From positions 1 through 50,251 of the forward strand of contig MPNL01000022.1 in NCBI GenBank assembly GCA_002239005.1: a stretch of 50,251 bases of DNA, written 5' to 3'. Below the pieces are notes generated by a model. It ran no database searches. It worked only from the letters and a program-made list of their open reading frames with translations, and had not been told where the DNA came from. Below are positions 16,466 through 23,486 of the stretch, piece after piece; positions within the stretch are counted from its first letter, which is position 1; each line of letters opens with the position of its first letter. Position numbers and translations under genes: made by a program. Origin of the DNA: Truepera sp. bin119. GTDB taxonomy: Bacteria > Deinococcota > Deinococci > Deinococcales > Trueperaceae.

Positions 16466-17725
16466 CTAGCCAGCTGACAGGGCACCGCCCGGAACCAGAA
16501 CCGAACGGAGAGCCCCCACGAGATAGAGGCTGCCCGCCACCACCACGCTGCCCCCTGACGGCGTCAACTCGGTCGCCGCAGCCAGCGCCCGAACGGGATC
16601 GGCAACCACCTCCGCAGCTGGCCATAGCTCCGCCAAGGTCTCCGGCTCCACGCCGCGCGAACCCGAGGTGGCCCGCGTGAACACGACCTTCCGGGCAGCC
16701 CCGGCCAAGGGGCCTATTACGCCGCCCGCATCTTTGCCAGCGGTAAGGCCGAGCACCAGGGTGAAGCCGGAGGGCAGGAGCCTAGCGAGGACCCGGGCGA
16801 CCGTGCAGGCAGCGGCAGGGTTGTGGGCCCCGTCGAGGATCACCTGCCGGCCCCGGTAGCAGAAGCGCTCGAGCCGCCCGGGCCAGCGGCTTAAGCGGAG
16901 ACCAGCGACGATCGCCCGATCCGGGAGATCCAGGGCCCAGGCCGAGGCTACGGCGAGCGCCTGATTCCTCACCTGATGGAGCCCGACGGCCGGGGTCCGG
17001 ACGACGATCTGCCGACCCCACCCCTCGAGCTCGAGTTCGAGCCCCTCCCAGCCGAGATCGCGCACCGCCGAGCGGACCCCCTCGAGGTCGCTAAGCGGAG
17101 TCCCGAGGGTGGCAGCGACCTCGCGGATGGTGGTCAGGGCCTCGGCGCGGGCAGAGGTGACCGCCTGAACACCGCCCCTCAGGATACCGGCCTTCTCCCG
17201 GGCGATCGCGGCCACGGTCGAACCCAGGGTCCGGGTATGGTCGAGGGAGATCTCGGTAATCAGGCTGAGGATTGGATCGAGGACGTTGGTCGCGTCGAGC
17301 CGACCACCCAGACCGACCTCGACCACGGCGCACTCCACCCCGGCGTCGGCGAACAGCTTCATGGCCACCGCCGCCGTTATCTCAAAGAAGCTGGCCTCGA
17401 GGCGGTCCGCCTCCGCCTGCAGCCCGAGAAGGGTGCTGGCAAGCCGGTCGAAGGGGAGCTCCTCCCCATCGACGACGAAGCGCTCGGTGACCCGCTCGAG
17501 GTGGGGGCTGGTGAAGCGGCCCGTCCGGCGCCCCGCTGCGGTGAGACACGAGGCGAGCGCGGCAGCAGTACTCCCCTTGCCATTGGTCCCAGCGACCAGG
17601 ATCGCATCGAAGCTGCGTTCGGGATTCCCCAGGTGATCGAGCAGTGCCCGGACCCGCGCCAGCCCCGGGCGCATCCCCACCCGCTGACGCTCGAAGAGCC
17701 AGTCGAGGAGCCCCTCAGATCCCAT
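16466..17725 (-). CDS. folC: Folylpolyglutamate/dihydrofolate synthase
   Basis: A 419-residue Mur-ligase-like enzyme that adds glutamate to folates. The P-loop is AILVAGTNGKGST (46-53 core), followed by FTSPHLERVTERF, VVEVGLGGRLDATN (Mg/folate site), the ISLDHTRTLG motif and the C-terminal ILDGAHNPAA. Length is normal. The frame extends to 17752, but the ATG at 17725 sits inside the end of the HD gene (11-base overlap) and gives the standard N-terminus, so it is preferred. It probably forms an operon with the HD gene. Confidence 0.93.
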   Translation of the reverse strand: MGSEGLLDWLFERQRVGMRPGLARVRALLDHLGNPERSFDAILVAGTNGKGSTAAALASCLTAAGRRTGRFTSPHLERVTERFVVDGEELPFDRLASTLLGLQAEADRLEASFFEITAAVAMKLFADAGVECAVVEVGLGGRLDATNVLDPILSLITEISLDHTRTLGSTVAAIAREKAGILRGGVQAVTSARAEALTTIREVAATLGTPLSDLEGVRSAVRDLGWEGLELELEGWGRQIVVRTPAVGLHQVRNQALAVASAWALDLPDRAIVAGLRLSRWPGRLERFCYRGRQVILDGAHNPAAACTVARVLARLLPSGFTLVLGLTAGKDAGGVIGPLAGAARKVVFTRATSGSRGVEPETLAELWPAAEVVADPVRALAAATELTPSGGSVVVAGSLYLVGALRSVLVPGGALSAG

Positions 17726-18212
17726 CGTCCACCAGCCTGAGCCACTCCGCATCCGGGTCGCCAGCCGGGTCGTGATGACGCTCGACGAGGCTGGCGACCC
17801 TCCCGCACCCCCCGGCGGCCAGGATCATCTGGGCACCGTAGGTCGGGTGATGGACCTTCGCCTGAACCTCTCCCCAGAAACCGGGGTAGCGCGGCTCGGG
17901 AGGTACGCTCTGGGGGGCGTAGAGGTGGACCAGGATCCGCTGCCAGACCCGGTAGGGGCGGCAGGACTTCCCGACATCGTGCAGGAGGGCCGCCCGGACG
18001 AGGAGGGGGGGTGCGTCCGGCCGCCGGCGCAGGAGGGCTCGCGCCACCGCGCAGCCGTGGTACCGTTCCCGCCGGTCCATCGCCAGAAACAGCCGGTACT
18101 CCTCGGCGCTGAGCCGCCGCTCTGCGAAGGGGTCATCCGGCACTGCCAGGAGGGGCAGGAGCCCGAGGAGTGTCCGCTTAACAGCACTCAGGAGCCGACG
18201 GAGAAGTCGCAC
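17715..18212 (-). CDS. Small HD-domain hydrolase
   Basis: A 165-residue protein with the HD phosphohydrolase pattern: RYHGCAVARAL (first His), LLHDVGK (His-Asp), VHHPTYGAQMIL (His) and LVERHHDP. HD proteins of this size act on nucleotides or phosphoesters with bound metal; the substrate cannot be deduced. The hydrophobic basic start (MRLLRRLLSAVKRTLLGLLPLLAV) may contact the membrane. The GTG start lies 5 bases after TAGAAT, a leaderless arrangement. Overlap with folC implies coupled translation. Confidence 0.8.
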   Translation of the reverse strand: MRLLRRLLSAVKRTLLGLLPLLAVPDDPFAERRLSAEEYRLFLAMDRRERYHGCAVARALLRRRPDAPPLLVRAALLHDVGKSCRPYRVWQRILVHLYAPQSVPPEPRYPGFWGEVQAKVHHPTYGAQMILAAGGCGRVASLVERHHDPAGDPDAEWLRLVDDGI

Positions 18213-18217
18213 GACCT

Positions 18218-18223
18218 ATTCTA
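18218..18223 (-). promoter_or_regulatory. Leaderless -10 box of the HD-folC operon
   Basis: On the minus strand TAGAAT is followed after 5 bases by the GTG at 18212. It is divergent from the next -10 box at 18261. Confidence 0.5.
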
Positions 18224-18260
18224 GGCGATAGCTGCCGCCCCCGGCGCTCCGGGTTCCGGG

Positions 18261-18266
18261 TATGCT
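18261..18266 (+). promoter_or_regulatory. Leaderless -10 box of the SpoIIM-like gene
   Basis: TATGCT is followed after 7 bases by the GTG at 18274. The upstream ATG at 18262 lies inside this box, which argues against that ATG as the start. Confidence 0.5.
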
Positions 18267-18273
18267 TGGGGCC

Positions 18274-19380
18274 GTGAACAGCAAGGCGACCACTACCCTC
18301 CGGATCCTAGTCTCGCTCTACCTAAGCGCTCTAGTGGGCCTGGCATTCGGTCAACTCGCTAGCGGCACCGACCCGACCACGGTCGCCGACGAGACGGTGG
18401 AGGCCTGGCTGAGGCAGGAACCGGTGACCGTAGAAAGATTTCAACACCTGTCTGCGGCCGAGGTCTGTCTGGCGCTCCCGGCACTGATTCAGAATCCACC
18501 ACCGAGAGCGGGGACCGAGGTCAACCTCACCGACCGCCGCAGCCTCGATACCGGCGACCCCAACCGGCTCCAGTTCACCTACAGCGCCACACTCCCACGG
18601 GAGCGGCTAGAGGTGGTGCAGGTGATCCTGGTGCGTGGGCGGGATGGCGAGACCTGGCAGGCGACGGAGGTCGGGTACTGGGTGGACAGACCGACCGGGC
18701 GCCCCTGGCTTCAGGGGAGGGTGGCCACCGTCCTGTTCATCATCTTCAGCCTCATGGTGCTCTACCTCGTCCTGACCCGGTCGTTCTTCCGGGCCTGGCT
18801 GATTCGTGGCCTCGAGGTGGCAAGGGGGCACCGACGCCTCGTGGTCGGTACCCTGATTGGGCTCTACAGCCTCTTTGCACTAGGGGCCCTGATCGGCTCA
18901 CAGCTACCGGATGAGTGCAGCGACGCGGTTCTGGCCCTGGTCAACACCGCAATAAGCGCCGTAGGTGCCACCGACGCTTACGGGAGCGGCAATGTGGCCA
19001 CGGCCGCAACCGTCACCTTCTACCAGAATTTCGTCGTGGTCACGGTCTTTATCACCGGCACCCTAGCCCTGCTGTTCGGCATCCCCGCTTACCTGCTGAG
19101 CGCCGTTTCGTTCTTCTTCCAGGCGATCCCCTTCGGCCTCCTCGGTGCCTTCTCGGGTCCAAATTTCCCGTTCTTCCTGGTCCTGATCCTCCTCGAGCTG
19201 ACCGCCTACTTCCTCGTGGTTGCTGGCGGGGGCATCCTCCTCGTAACCCTGATCAGGAAGGGGTTCGGCTCCCGGTCCGAGGCCATACGAAACCTCTTTC
19301 TGATGTTTCCACTCGCCATGCTTCTGCTCCTTGCGGGAGCCTGGTACGAGGCGCTGATCCTGATCCAGTTCGGCATCTAG
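18274..19380 (+). CDS. Polytopic membrane protein with SpoIIM-like C-terminal region
   Basis: A 368-residue protein. A signal-like segment (ILVSLYLSALVGLAFG) precedes an extracytoplasmic part of about 120 residues. About five membrane helices follow. The last two hold ELTAYFLVVAGGGILLV and LLLAGAWYEALILIQF, which match the E-x(2)-A...G and EA-x-I positions of the SpoIIM/DUF95 family. Sporulation is not implied: these proteins are found in many non-sporulating bacteria and their role is unclear. Start chosen by the -10 box. Confidence 0.65.
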   Translation: MNSKATTTLRILVSLYLSALVGLAFGQLASGTDPTTVADETVEAWLRQEPVTVERFQHLSAAEVCLALPALIQNPPPRAGTEVNLTDRRSLDTGDPNRLQFTYSATLPRERLEVVQVILVRGRDGETWQATEVGYWVDRPTGRPWLQGRVATVLFIIFSLMVLYLVLTRSFFRAWLIRGLEVARGHRRLVVGTLIGLYSLFALGALIGSQLPDECSDAVLALVNTAISAVGATDAYGSGNVATAATVTFYQNFVVVTVFITGTLALLFGIPAYLLSAVSFFFQAIPFGLLGAFSGPNFPFFLVLILLELTAYFLVVAGGGILLVTLIRKGFGSRSEAIRNLFLMFPLAMLLLLAGAWYEALILIQFGI

Positions 19381-19649
19381 CTTAAGAGAAGATCCGGCGC
19401 CAAAGAGGGGCTGGGACTGGGCCACGAATCCACTCTGGAGTTGACTACGCTCGAGCTAAAGATGGGGGATTATATCCCAAGATTGATTAGACGTTCCCCA
19501 ATCCATACGGAACGGAGCTGAAAGCGCGAATTCTCCTCCCAGCAATCGCATCCGCCTTTTGAGATGGTTTCTAAGGGTGAGACAGTTGTGGCAACATTCC
19601 AAGCATCGACATCTTCTCTTCCAGTTTTGGGGCAGGTCTTGGTTTGGGA
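19381..19649. other. Non-coding stretch before the phage-gene remnant
   Basis: No supportable gene. It contains a palindrome GGGATTATATCCC near 19467-19479 and one copy of the 12-base sequence GGCGCCAAAGAG. On the minus strand several short open pieces follow the end of the Rad52-like remnant, but none can be named. Confidence 0.4.
19396..19407 (+). repeat. 12-base direct repeat, left copy
   Basis: GGCGCCAAAGAG here recurs exactly at 20653-20664. The two copies bracket the phage remnant, the inverted-repeat element and the mini-array. Confidence 0.5.
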
Positions 19650-20449
19650 CTAACTCGCCACCTTGCTGCGCCTGACCCGAAACCCTGGCAGATTGGGGAA
19701 TGAAGCGCCCCCTTCGATCTTCCGAATATCGGACGGATCAATCAGGATTTTCTTCTGGCTATCATACTTGCACCAAAGATTGTCAGGAGGGTTGTAGAAA
19801 TACCGCCCTAGCCCGAACTTGGGGTAGTGATGTGAGATTATCTCACCCCCCTACCAGATCCAGCGAATCCGTCCTTGGAGATGCGTACCAGACATTAGCA
19901 GAGCCCGTGGTATTGGAATTGGTGCCGGTAGGGGGGTGATAATAAGGAGTGAAGGGGCGGTTCTCAAACAGATTCCACCGAGTTGTACCCATATCAGGGG
20001 AAGGAAGAATAATCGAGAAATCACCTTCCAGACGGGGATAACTTCATTTTGGAGGATGGCTTGAAGGGGGGGTGAGATAATCTCGCCCTATGACCACCTG
20101 GCACAAGCCCGCTTAAACGCTTGGGCTTCGGCTACGGTTCCGAAGTTGTATTTGCCCCTTGGATCGTCCAGGTAGTCGGTCTCCTGGTTCGGGGCATATT
20201 CCCCGATGGATTGCCATTCAACCCCCCGGATCAGCACCGCCGCGATCAGGCGGTTGTTGCCCCAAGGGGCAAGCCGGGATTCCCATTCGCCTGGACATAC
20301 CGCGTTAAGCCGATCACAGTAGGTTCGCAGTTCGGCATAGGCAAGCGCCCTTGCCCGCGTTCTGTCCCTGTTGGAGCCCCCACCCGCCACAAAACATCCT
20401 TCGGATCAAAGGGGACGGATGGTGCATTCCGAGCCCTTGGGCAAATCCA
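19650..20449 (-). pseudogene. Rad52-like single-strand annealing protein gene (phage type), broken
   Basis: Read right to left, three pieces join into one protein of the phage Rad52/Rad22-like annealing family. Piece one (around 20373-20432) reads APSVPFDPKDVLWRVG. After a frameshift near 20370, piece two reads RARALAYAELRTYCDRLNA...GEWESRL and TVAEAQAFKRACARW (to 20094). After a 276-base interruption, piece three resumes at 19817 with FGLGRYFYNPPDNLWCKYD and ends at 19650 with RRSKVAS. The joined AFKRACA-RW-GLGRY motif is highly characteristic of this family. The gene is inactive through a frameshift and an insertion. It shows that phage DNA once lay next to the CRISPR locus. Confidence 0.75.
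19832..20086. mobile_element. MITE-like inverted-repeat element inserted in the Rad52-like gene
   Basis: The ends are imperfect inverted repeats: 19832-19851 (GTGAGATTATCTCACCCCCC) and 20067-20086 (its complement with one change, 19 of 20). The outer 15 bases of each end are themselves a palindrome. A shorter inverted copy, with a two-base gap, lies inside at 19928-19944. The interior codes for nothing recognisable. The element sits exactly in the break of the Rad52-like gene. A clean target-site duplication is not visible, so its exact edges are uncertain by some bases. Confidence 0.6.
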
Positions 20450-20452
20450 AAC

Positions 20453-20560
20453 TTTTCAATGGGGCCACTGCCTGTCAGCAGTGGAAACGAGGGGGGCGAG
20501 CTGGGGGACACAGGCCAACCTCAAGCTGCAATGGGGCCACTGCCTGTCAGCAGTGGAAAC
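20453..20560 (-). CRISPR. Two-repeat mini-array upstream of csb1 (candidate CreR-type guide RNA gene)
   Basis: Two 36-base repeats (20525-20560 and 20453-20488) flank one 36-base spacer (20489-20524). They face opposite to the main array and to the cas operon. Both share a loop variant (CTGTCAG in place of CTTTCAG on the plus strand). The leader-side repeat also has one change in its last 8 bases (ATTGCAGC against ATTGAAGC); the distal repeat differs in its last two bases. The palindromic stem is intact, so processing by the Cas6-like part of Csb2 is plausible. In crRNA direction the spacer begins TTGAGGTTGGCCTGTGT, which matches the csb1 leader at 16 of 17 positions. This points to self-regulation rather than immunity. 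Confidence 0.85.
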
Positions 20561-20585
20561 TCACGGACACAATCTAACACAGGGA

Positions 20586-20591
20586 ATTATA
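20586..20591 (-). promoter_or_regulatory. Likely -10 box of the mini-array
   Basis: On the minus strand a perfect TATAAT lies 25 bases before the first mini-array repeat. No good -35 is visible at 16-18 bases. A transcript would begin around 20579 and enter the repeat after about 19 bases. Confidence 0.45.
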
Positions 20592-20622
20592 TACCCGTTT
20601 ACCCAAACAGATCGGGCGAGAC

Positions 20623-20651
20623 TTGACACGAGCCGCCAGGGAGAATATGCT
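20623..20651 (+). promoter_or_regulatory. Promoter of the type I-G cas operon
   Basis: A perfect -35 TTGACA (20623-20628), a 17-base spacer and TATGCT (20646-20651) form the strongest promoter in the region. The transcript would start near 20658, giving a leader of about 50 bases with AAGGAAAGG as SD site before the ATG at 20710. It faces away from the mini-array promoter. Confidence 0.7.
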
Positions 20652-20652
20652 A

Positions 20653-20664
20653 GGCGCCAAAGAG
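20653..20664 (+). repeat. 12-base direct repeat, right copy
   Basis: Exact second copy of GGCGCCAAAGAG (first at 19396). It coincides with the expected transcription start of the cas operon. Confidence 0.5.
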
Positions 20665-20675
20665 TCTTGAGAGTT

Positions 20676-20692
20676 ACACAGGCCAAGCTCAA
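20676..20692 (-). promoter_or_regulatory. Predicted binding site of the mini-array guide in the cas leader
   Basis: The plus strand here (ACACAGGCCAAGCTCAA) equals spacer bases 20508-20524 except for one base. In crRNA numbering the match covers positions 1-17 with a mismatch only at position 6; position 18 and most later bases differ. The protospacer strand is preceded by 5'-TTA (20693-20695 complemented), which fits a TTN PAM. The site lies about 20-35 bases after the predicted start of transcription and just before the SD site, where a bound effector would block the operon. Confidence 0.8.
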
Positions 20693-20709
20693 TAAGGAAA
20701 GGATGAATT

Positions 20710-21912
20710 ATGATCTTAGAGCTAAACCACATCAAAGAAGCCCTAGCAGGCAACGCGGCAGCTTTTCGTTGCGTTACCGAGTTCCAGCCAGCCGGCGGCC
20801 CCGGAGACAAGATTTTCCCGCCCACCTACCAGGGCAGCCAGGGCAGCACTTACGCCACTGAGGCACGACACATCAACGGGGAAAATGTCGACTGTGTGCT
20901 TCTGGACTCAGTGCAGTCCCAGGCAAACCGCATGGAGTTGGCGTTGCTGGAGGAATGGGAGTCCGGGAGGGCACCGCTGCCGGTCATCACCGTGGACTTT
21001 ACCGGAATCGACCTACCCCAACCCTTCAAGGTTACTAGCCTGGAAGCGCCCCACCGCATCGCGGACGCCCTCCTCCGCGACAGCGAACTGGACGGAATGA
21101 CGTTCCGCCAGTCGGAAACTGGCAAGAAGCTGGATACTCTCAGCCTCAGCAATGCCACCGCCTTGTTCGAGTTATGCCCCACCGCCCTGGTTTTCGGTCT
21201 TTGGGACTCAACCGGGCCCCGTGGTGGCCTCGGGGTCAAATTCCAGCGAGCTCTAGTGTCGGAGATTGTGGGCTATCATGCCCAACAAGGCAAAAAGACG
21301 CAGGGCCGGATTGATCCAGCGCGGATTCGAAAAGACGCTGGACCAGTGTACCGTACTAGAGATGGCGGTTGGACTCTGGAACAGTCCGAGGCCGGAGAAC
21401 GGAACAGCAAAGGAGTACGGCCCTCCGAAGTAAATCATGGCAATATTGTCCCGTCGATTGCCGACGGTGGATTCACCATCAGCAAGGCCGTGCAGACCAC
21501 CGTGCTTTCCCTGCCTGCTTTGCGTCGGCTGCGTTTTCCCATCGGTGAGGGTGGCCCGGTTTCTCAGGTAGATTTGGCAGCCCGCACCGCTCTGGCGGCT
21601 CAGGCCCTCTTTGCCGCCACCCTGGTGCGGGAGCAGGGGGCCGACCTCCGCTCCCGCTGCTTGTTGTTTGCCACCACTCCCGTGGCCTGGGAGTTGCTAG
21701 ACCGCCCCGGAGACGAACCCCGGAAGTTTGACTTCCCCGTAGAGCAAGCCCTCAAGGTCTATCGACAGTCGGTGGACGAGGCCAGGAAGGCCGGGCTCCC
21801 ATGGCTGGAACAGGAACTAGTCCTGAAACCGTCGCACCAATTGCAGAAGCTGGTCCGGCTAAGTCAAAAGCTAGACCTCGATGTAAAGCCTGATGCCGAG
21901 GAGGAGCAATGA
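20710..21912 (+). CDS. csb1: Type I-G Cas7 backbone protein Csb1
   Basis: A 400-residue protein of the Csb1/GSU0053 family, the Cas7-type subunit that coats the crRNA in type I-G effectors. Recognisable parts are FQPAGGPGDKIFPPTYQG near residue 25, the YATEARHINGENVDCVLLDSVQSQANRME block (about 47-75), AHRIADALLRD-like APHRIADALLRDS, and LVFGLWDSTGPRGGLGVKFQRALVSEIVGY (about 160-190). The C-terminus is charged. It is the first gene of the operon, 59 bases after a strong promoter, with SD AAGGAAAGG. Its last 4 bases overlap csb2 (ATGA). Confidence 0.92.
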   Translation: MILELNHIKEALAGNAAAFRCVTEFQPAGGPGDKIFPPTYQGSQGSTYATEARHINGENVDCVLLDSVQSQANRMELALLEEWESGRAPLPVITVDFTGIDLPQPFKVTSLEAPHRIADALLRDSELDGMTFRQSETGKKLDTLSLSNATALFELCPTALVFGLWDSTGPRGGLGVKFQRALVSEIVGYHAQQGKKTQGRIDPARIRKDAGPVYRTRDGGWTLEQSEAGERNSKGVRPSEVNHGNIVPSIADGGFTISKAVQTTVLSLPALRRLRFPIGEGGPVSQVDLAARTALAAQALFAATLVREQGADLRSRCLLFATTPVAWELLDRPGDEPRKFDFPVEQALKVYRQSVDEARKAGLPWLEQELVLKPSHQLQKLVRLSQKLDLDVKPDAEEEQ

Positions 21913-23480
21913 TTGCTATCGGCATACGCTACCTAAACGGTTGGTCAATGGCCACCAATACCGCCGACCGGGAGCGCCCCGAGTGGCCACCCCATCCCGA
22001 CCGGGTCTTCATGGCCTTGGTCGCTGCCCATTACGAGACAGACGGGAGTGACGGCGAGTCGAAAGCATTGCTCTGGCTGGAGCATCAAGAGCCTCCGAAT
22101 ATGTGGGCTAGCGACTTTTCACAACGAAAAGCCATAACCAGTTACGTTCCGGTCAACGACGAGACTACCTGGCAGAATCTAGATCGGCCCGGATCTAAAC
22201 CCAGGATGATCCCCTCGGCAGCGGGATTGATCAAGGCTAAGGGCGTCAGCGAAAAGCTAAAAAAACTAAAGGGTTCCGGCTTGGGTGTGCTGCCAGAACA
22301 CCGCTCCCGCCAACCCCGTCCATTTCCAGTAGCCATTCCTCACGACCCCCACGTACACTTCATCTGGCCGGAGCCCCCCTCGCCAGAGGTGCGGGTGGGG
22401 TTGGAATCCCTCTGCAGCAAGGTGGTCAGGATCGGGCATTCGGCCTCGTTGGTCCAAGCTTGGGTCGATGACGCCCCTCCTGAGCCCAACCTGATACCGA
22501 TGTCGGCGGACGACCAGCATTCGTTGAGGGTGTCCGCTGATCGAGTGGTTGACATCAACACGGGTGAAATCCTCCCTCAACGAATGTTGAGGGTATCCGC
22601 CCCAGGTCGGCTAGAACACCTGAAGACCCAATACGGAAGCGGGCTTAGACCTGAACGCTCACGGTGGGTTGCCTACTCCCGGCCGCAACCGGAGAGCCAA
22701 CCGGCAGCGCCGGGCGGTGTCTTCCGTGACCGGCTGCTGGTGCTGCGCAGGGTGGACGGCAGGCTGATGGGACTGGAAAGCACCCTCACACTCACCAACA
22801 AACTTCGCAATGCGGTGCTCAAAAACTGCCCTGAGCCGGTCCCAGAATGGATCGGCGGACACGCTCGTGATGGCCGACCATCGCAGAAACCGCACGCTGC
22901 CTTTCTGCCCCTTCCCTTTGTCAATCACAAACATGCTGACGGACACCTGCTCGGCCTCGCCCTGGCTATACCGAAGTACATTGAGCAGGCGGAAGTGGGC
23001 CGGCGCCTCAACCTCATCATGGGTTTCGAAGAGGATGGCTCCCCGCGTCGGGTACACCTTTACAACGGAGCCGATTTTGACTGGTTTTTGGAAATAGAAG
23101 CCAGGGTGTCGCCTCCGGTTGCTTTGCAGTCTGAAGTCTGGACCCGTCCTGCCCGGCACTGGGCAACGGTAACTCCTATCGTCTTTGATCGTCATGCCAA
23201 AGGGCGCGACAAGGAGCGTCAGGAGAAACGCATGGTGGAGAAAGCCTGCGAAAGGATTGGATTGCCCCGCCCCGTAGAGGTAGCCCTCAGTCAGGTAAGC
23301 CTGCACACCGGTGTTCCTCACAGCCGGTCATTTCCTTCCATACGGCGCAAGTCTGATGGTGGGCAGTTACGGCACCTTCATGCAGCCATCACATTCGAGA
23401 GAGAAGTCAGAGGCCCGGTCATTCTAGGTGCTGGCCGTTACCGAGGGTATGGTCTGTTCCGCCCGGTCCAGAGGGGGTGA
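21909..23480 (+). CDS. csb2: Type I-G Cas5-Cas6 fusion protein Csb2
   Basis: A 523-residue Csb2/GSU0054 protein. The N-terminus (IAIGIRYLNGWSMATNTADRERPEWPPHPDRVFMALVAA) has the Cas5-like start with the typical EWPP-x-P-x-R. The C-terminal third ends LRHLHAAITFE...RGPVILGAGRYRGYGLFRPV, a RAMP glycine-rich loop like that of Cas6. In type I-G this one protein both cuts the repeat RNA and holds the crRNA 5' end. Histidines in the last 50 residues (HLHA, and SLHTGVPHSRS) are candidates for the ribonuclease site. It is coupled to csb1 by a 4-base overlap and ends 6 bases before cas3. Confidence 0.9.
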   Translation: MIAIGIRYLNGWSMATNTADRERPEWPPHPDRVFMALVAAHYETDGSDGESKALLWLEHQEPPNMWASDFSQRKAITSYVPVNDETTWQNLDRPGSKPRMIPSAAGLIKAKGVSEKLKKLKGSGLGVLPEHRSRQPRPFPVAIPHDPHVHFIWPEPPSPEVRVGLESLCSKVVRIGHSASLVQAWVDDAPPEPNLIPMSADDQHSLRVSADRVVDINTGEILPQRMLRVSAPGRLEHLKTQYGSGLRPERSRWVAYSRPQPESQPAAPGGVFRDRLLVLRRVDGRLMGLESTLTLTNKLRNAVLKNCPEPVPEWIGGHARDGRPSQKPHAAFLPLPFVNHKHADGHLLGLALAIPKYIEQAEVGRRLNLIMGFEEDGSPRRVHLYNGADFDWFLEIEARVSPPVALQSEVWTRPARHWATVTPIVFDRHAKGRDKERQEKRMVEKACERIGLPRPVEVALSQVSLHTGVPHSRSFPSIRRKSDGGQLRHLHAAITFEREVRGPVILGAGRYRGYGLFRPVQRG

Positions 23481-23486
23481 TTTGAA

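Noticed and set aside
19700-19939. A 79-codon plus-strand frame with an ordinary start.
   Set aside because: It is antisense to the third piece of the Rad52-like remnant and runs into the inverted-repeat element.
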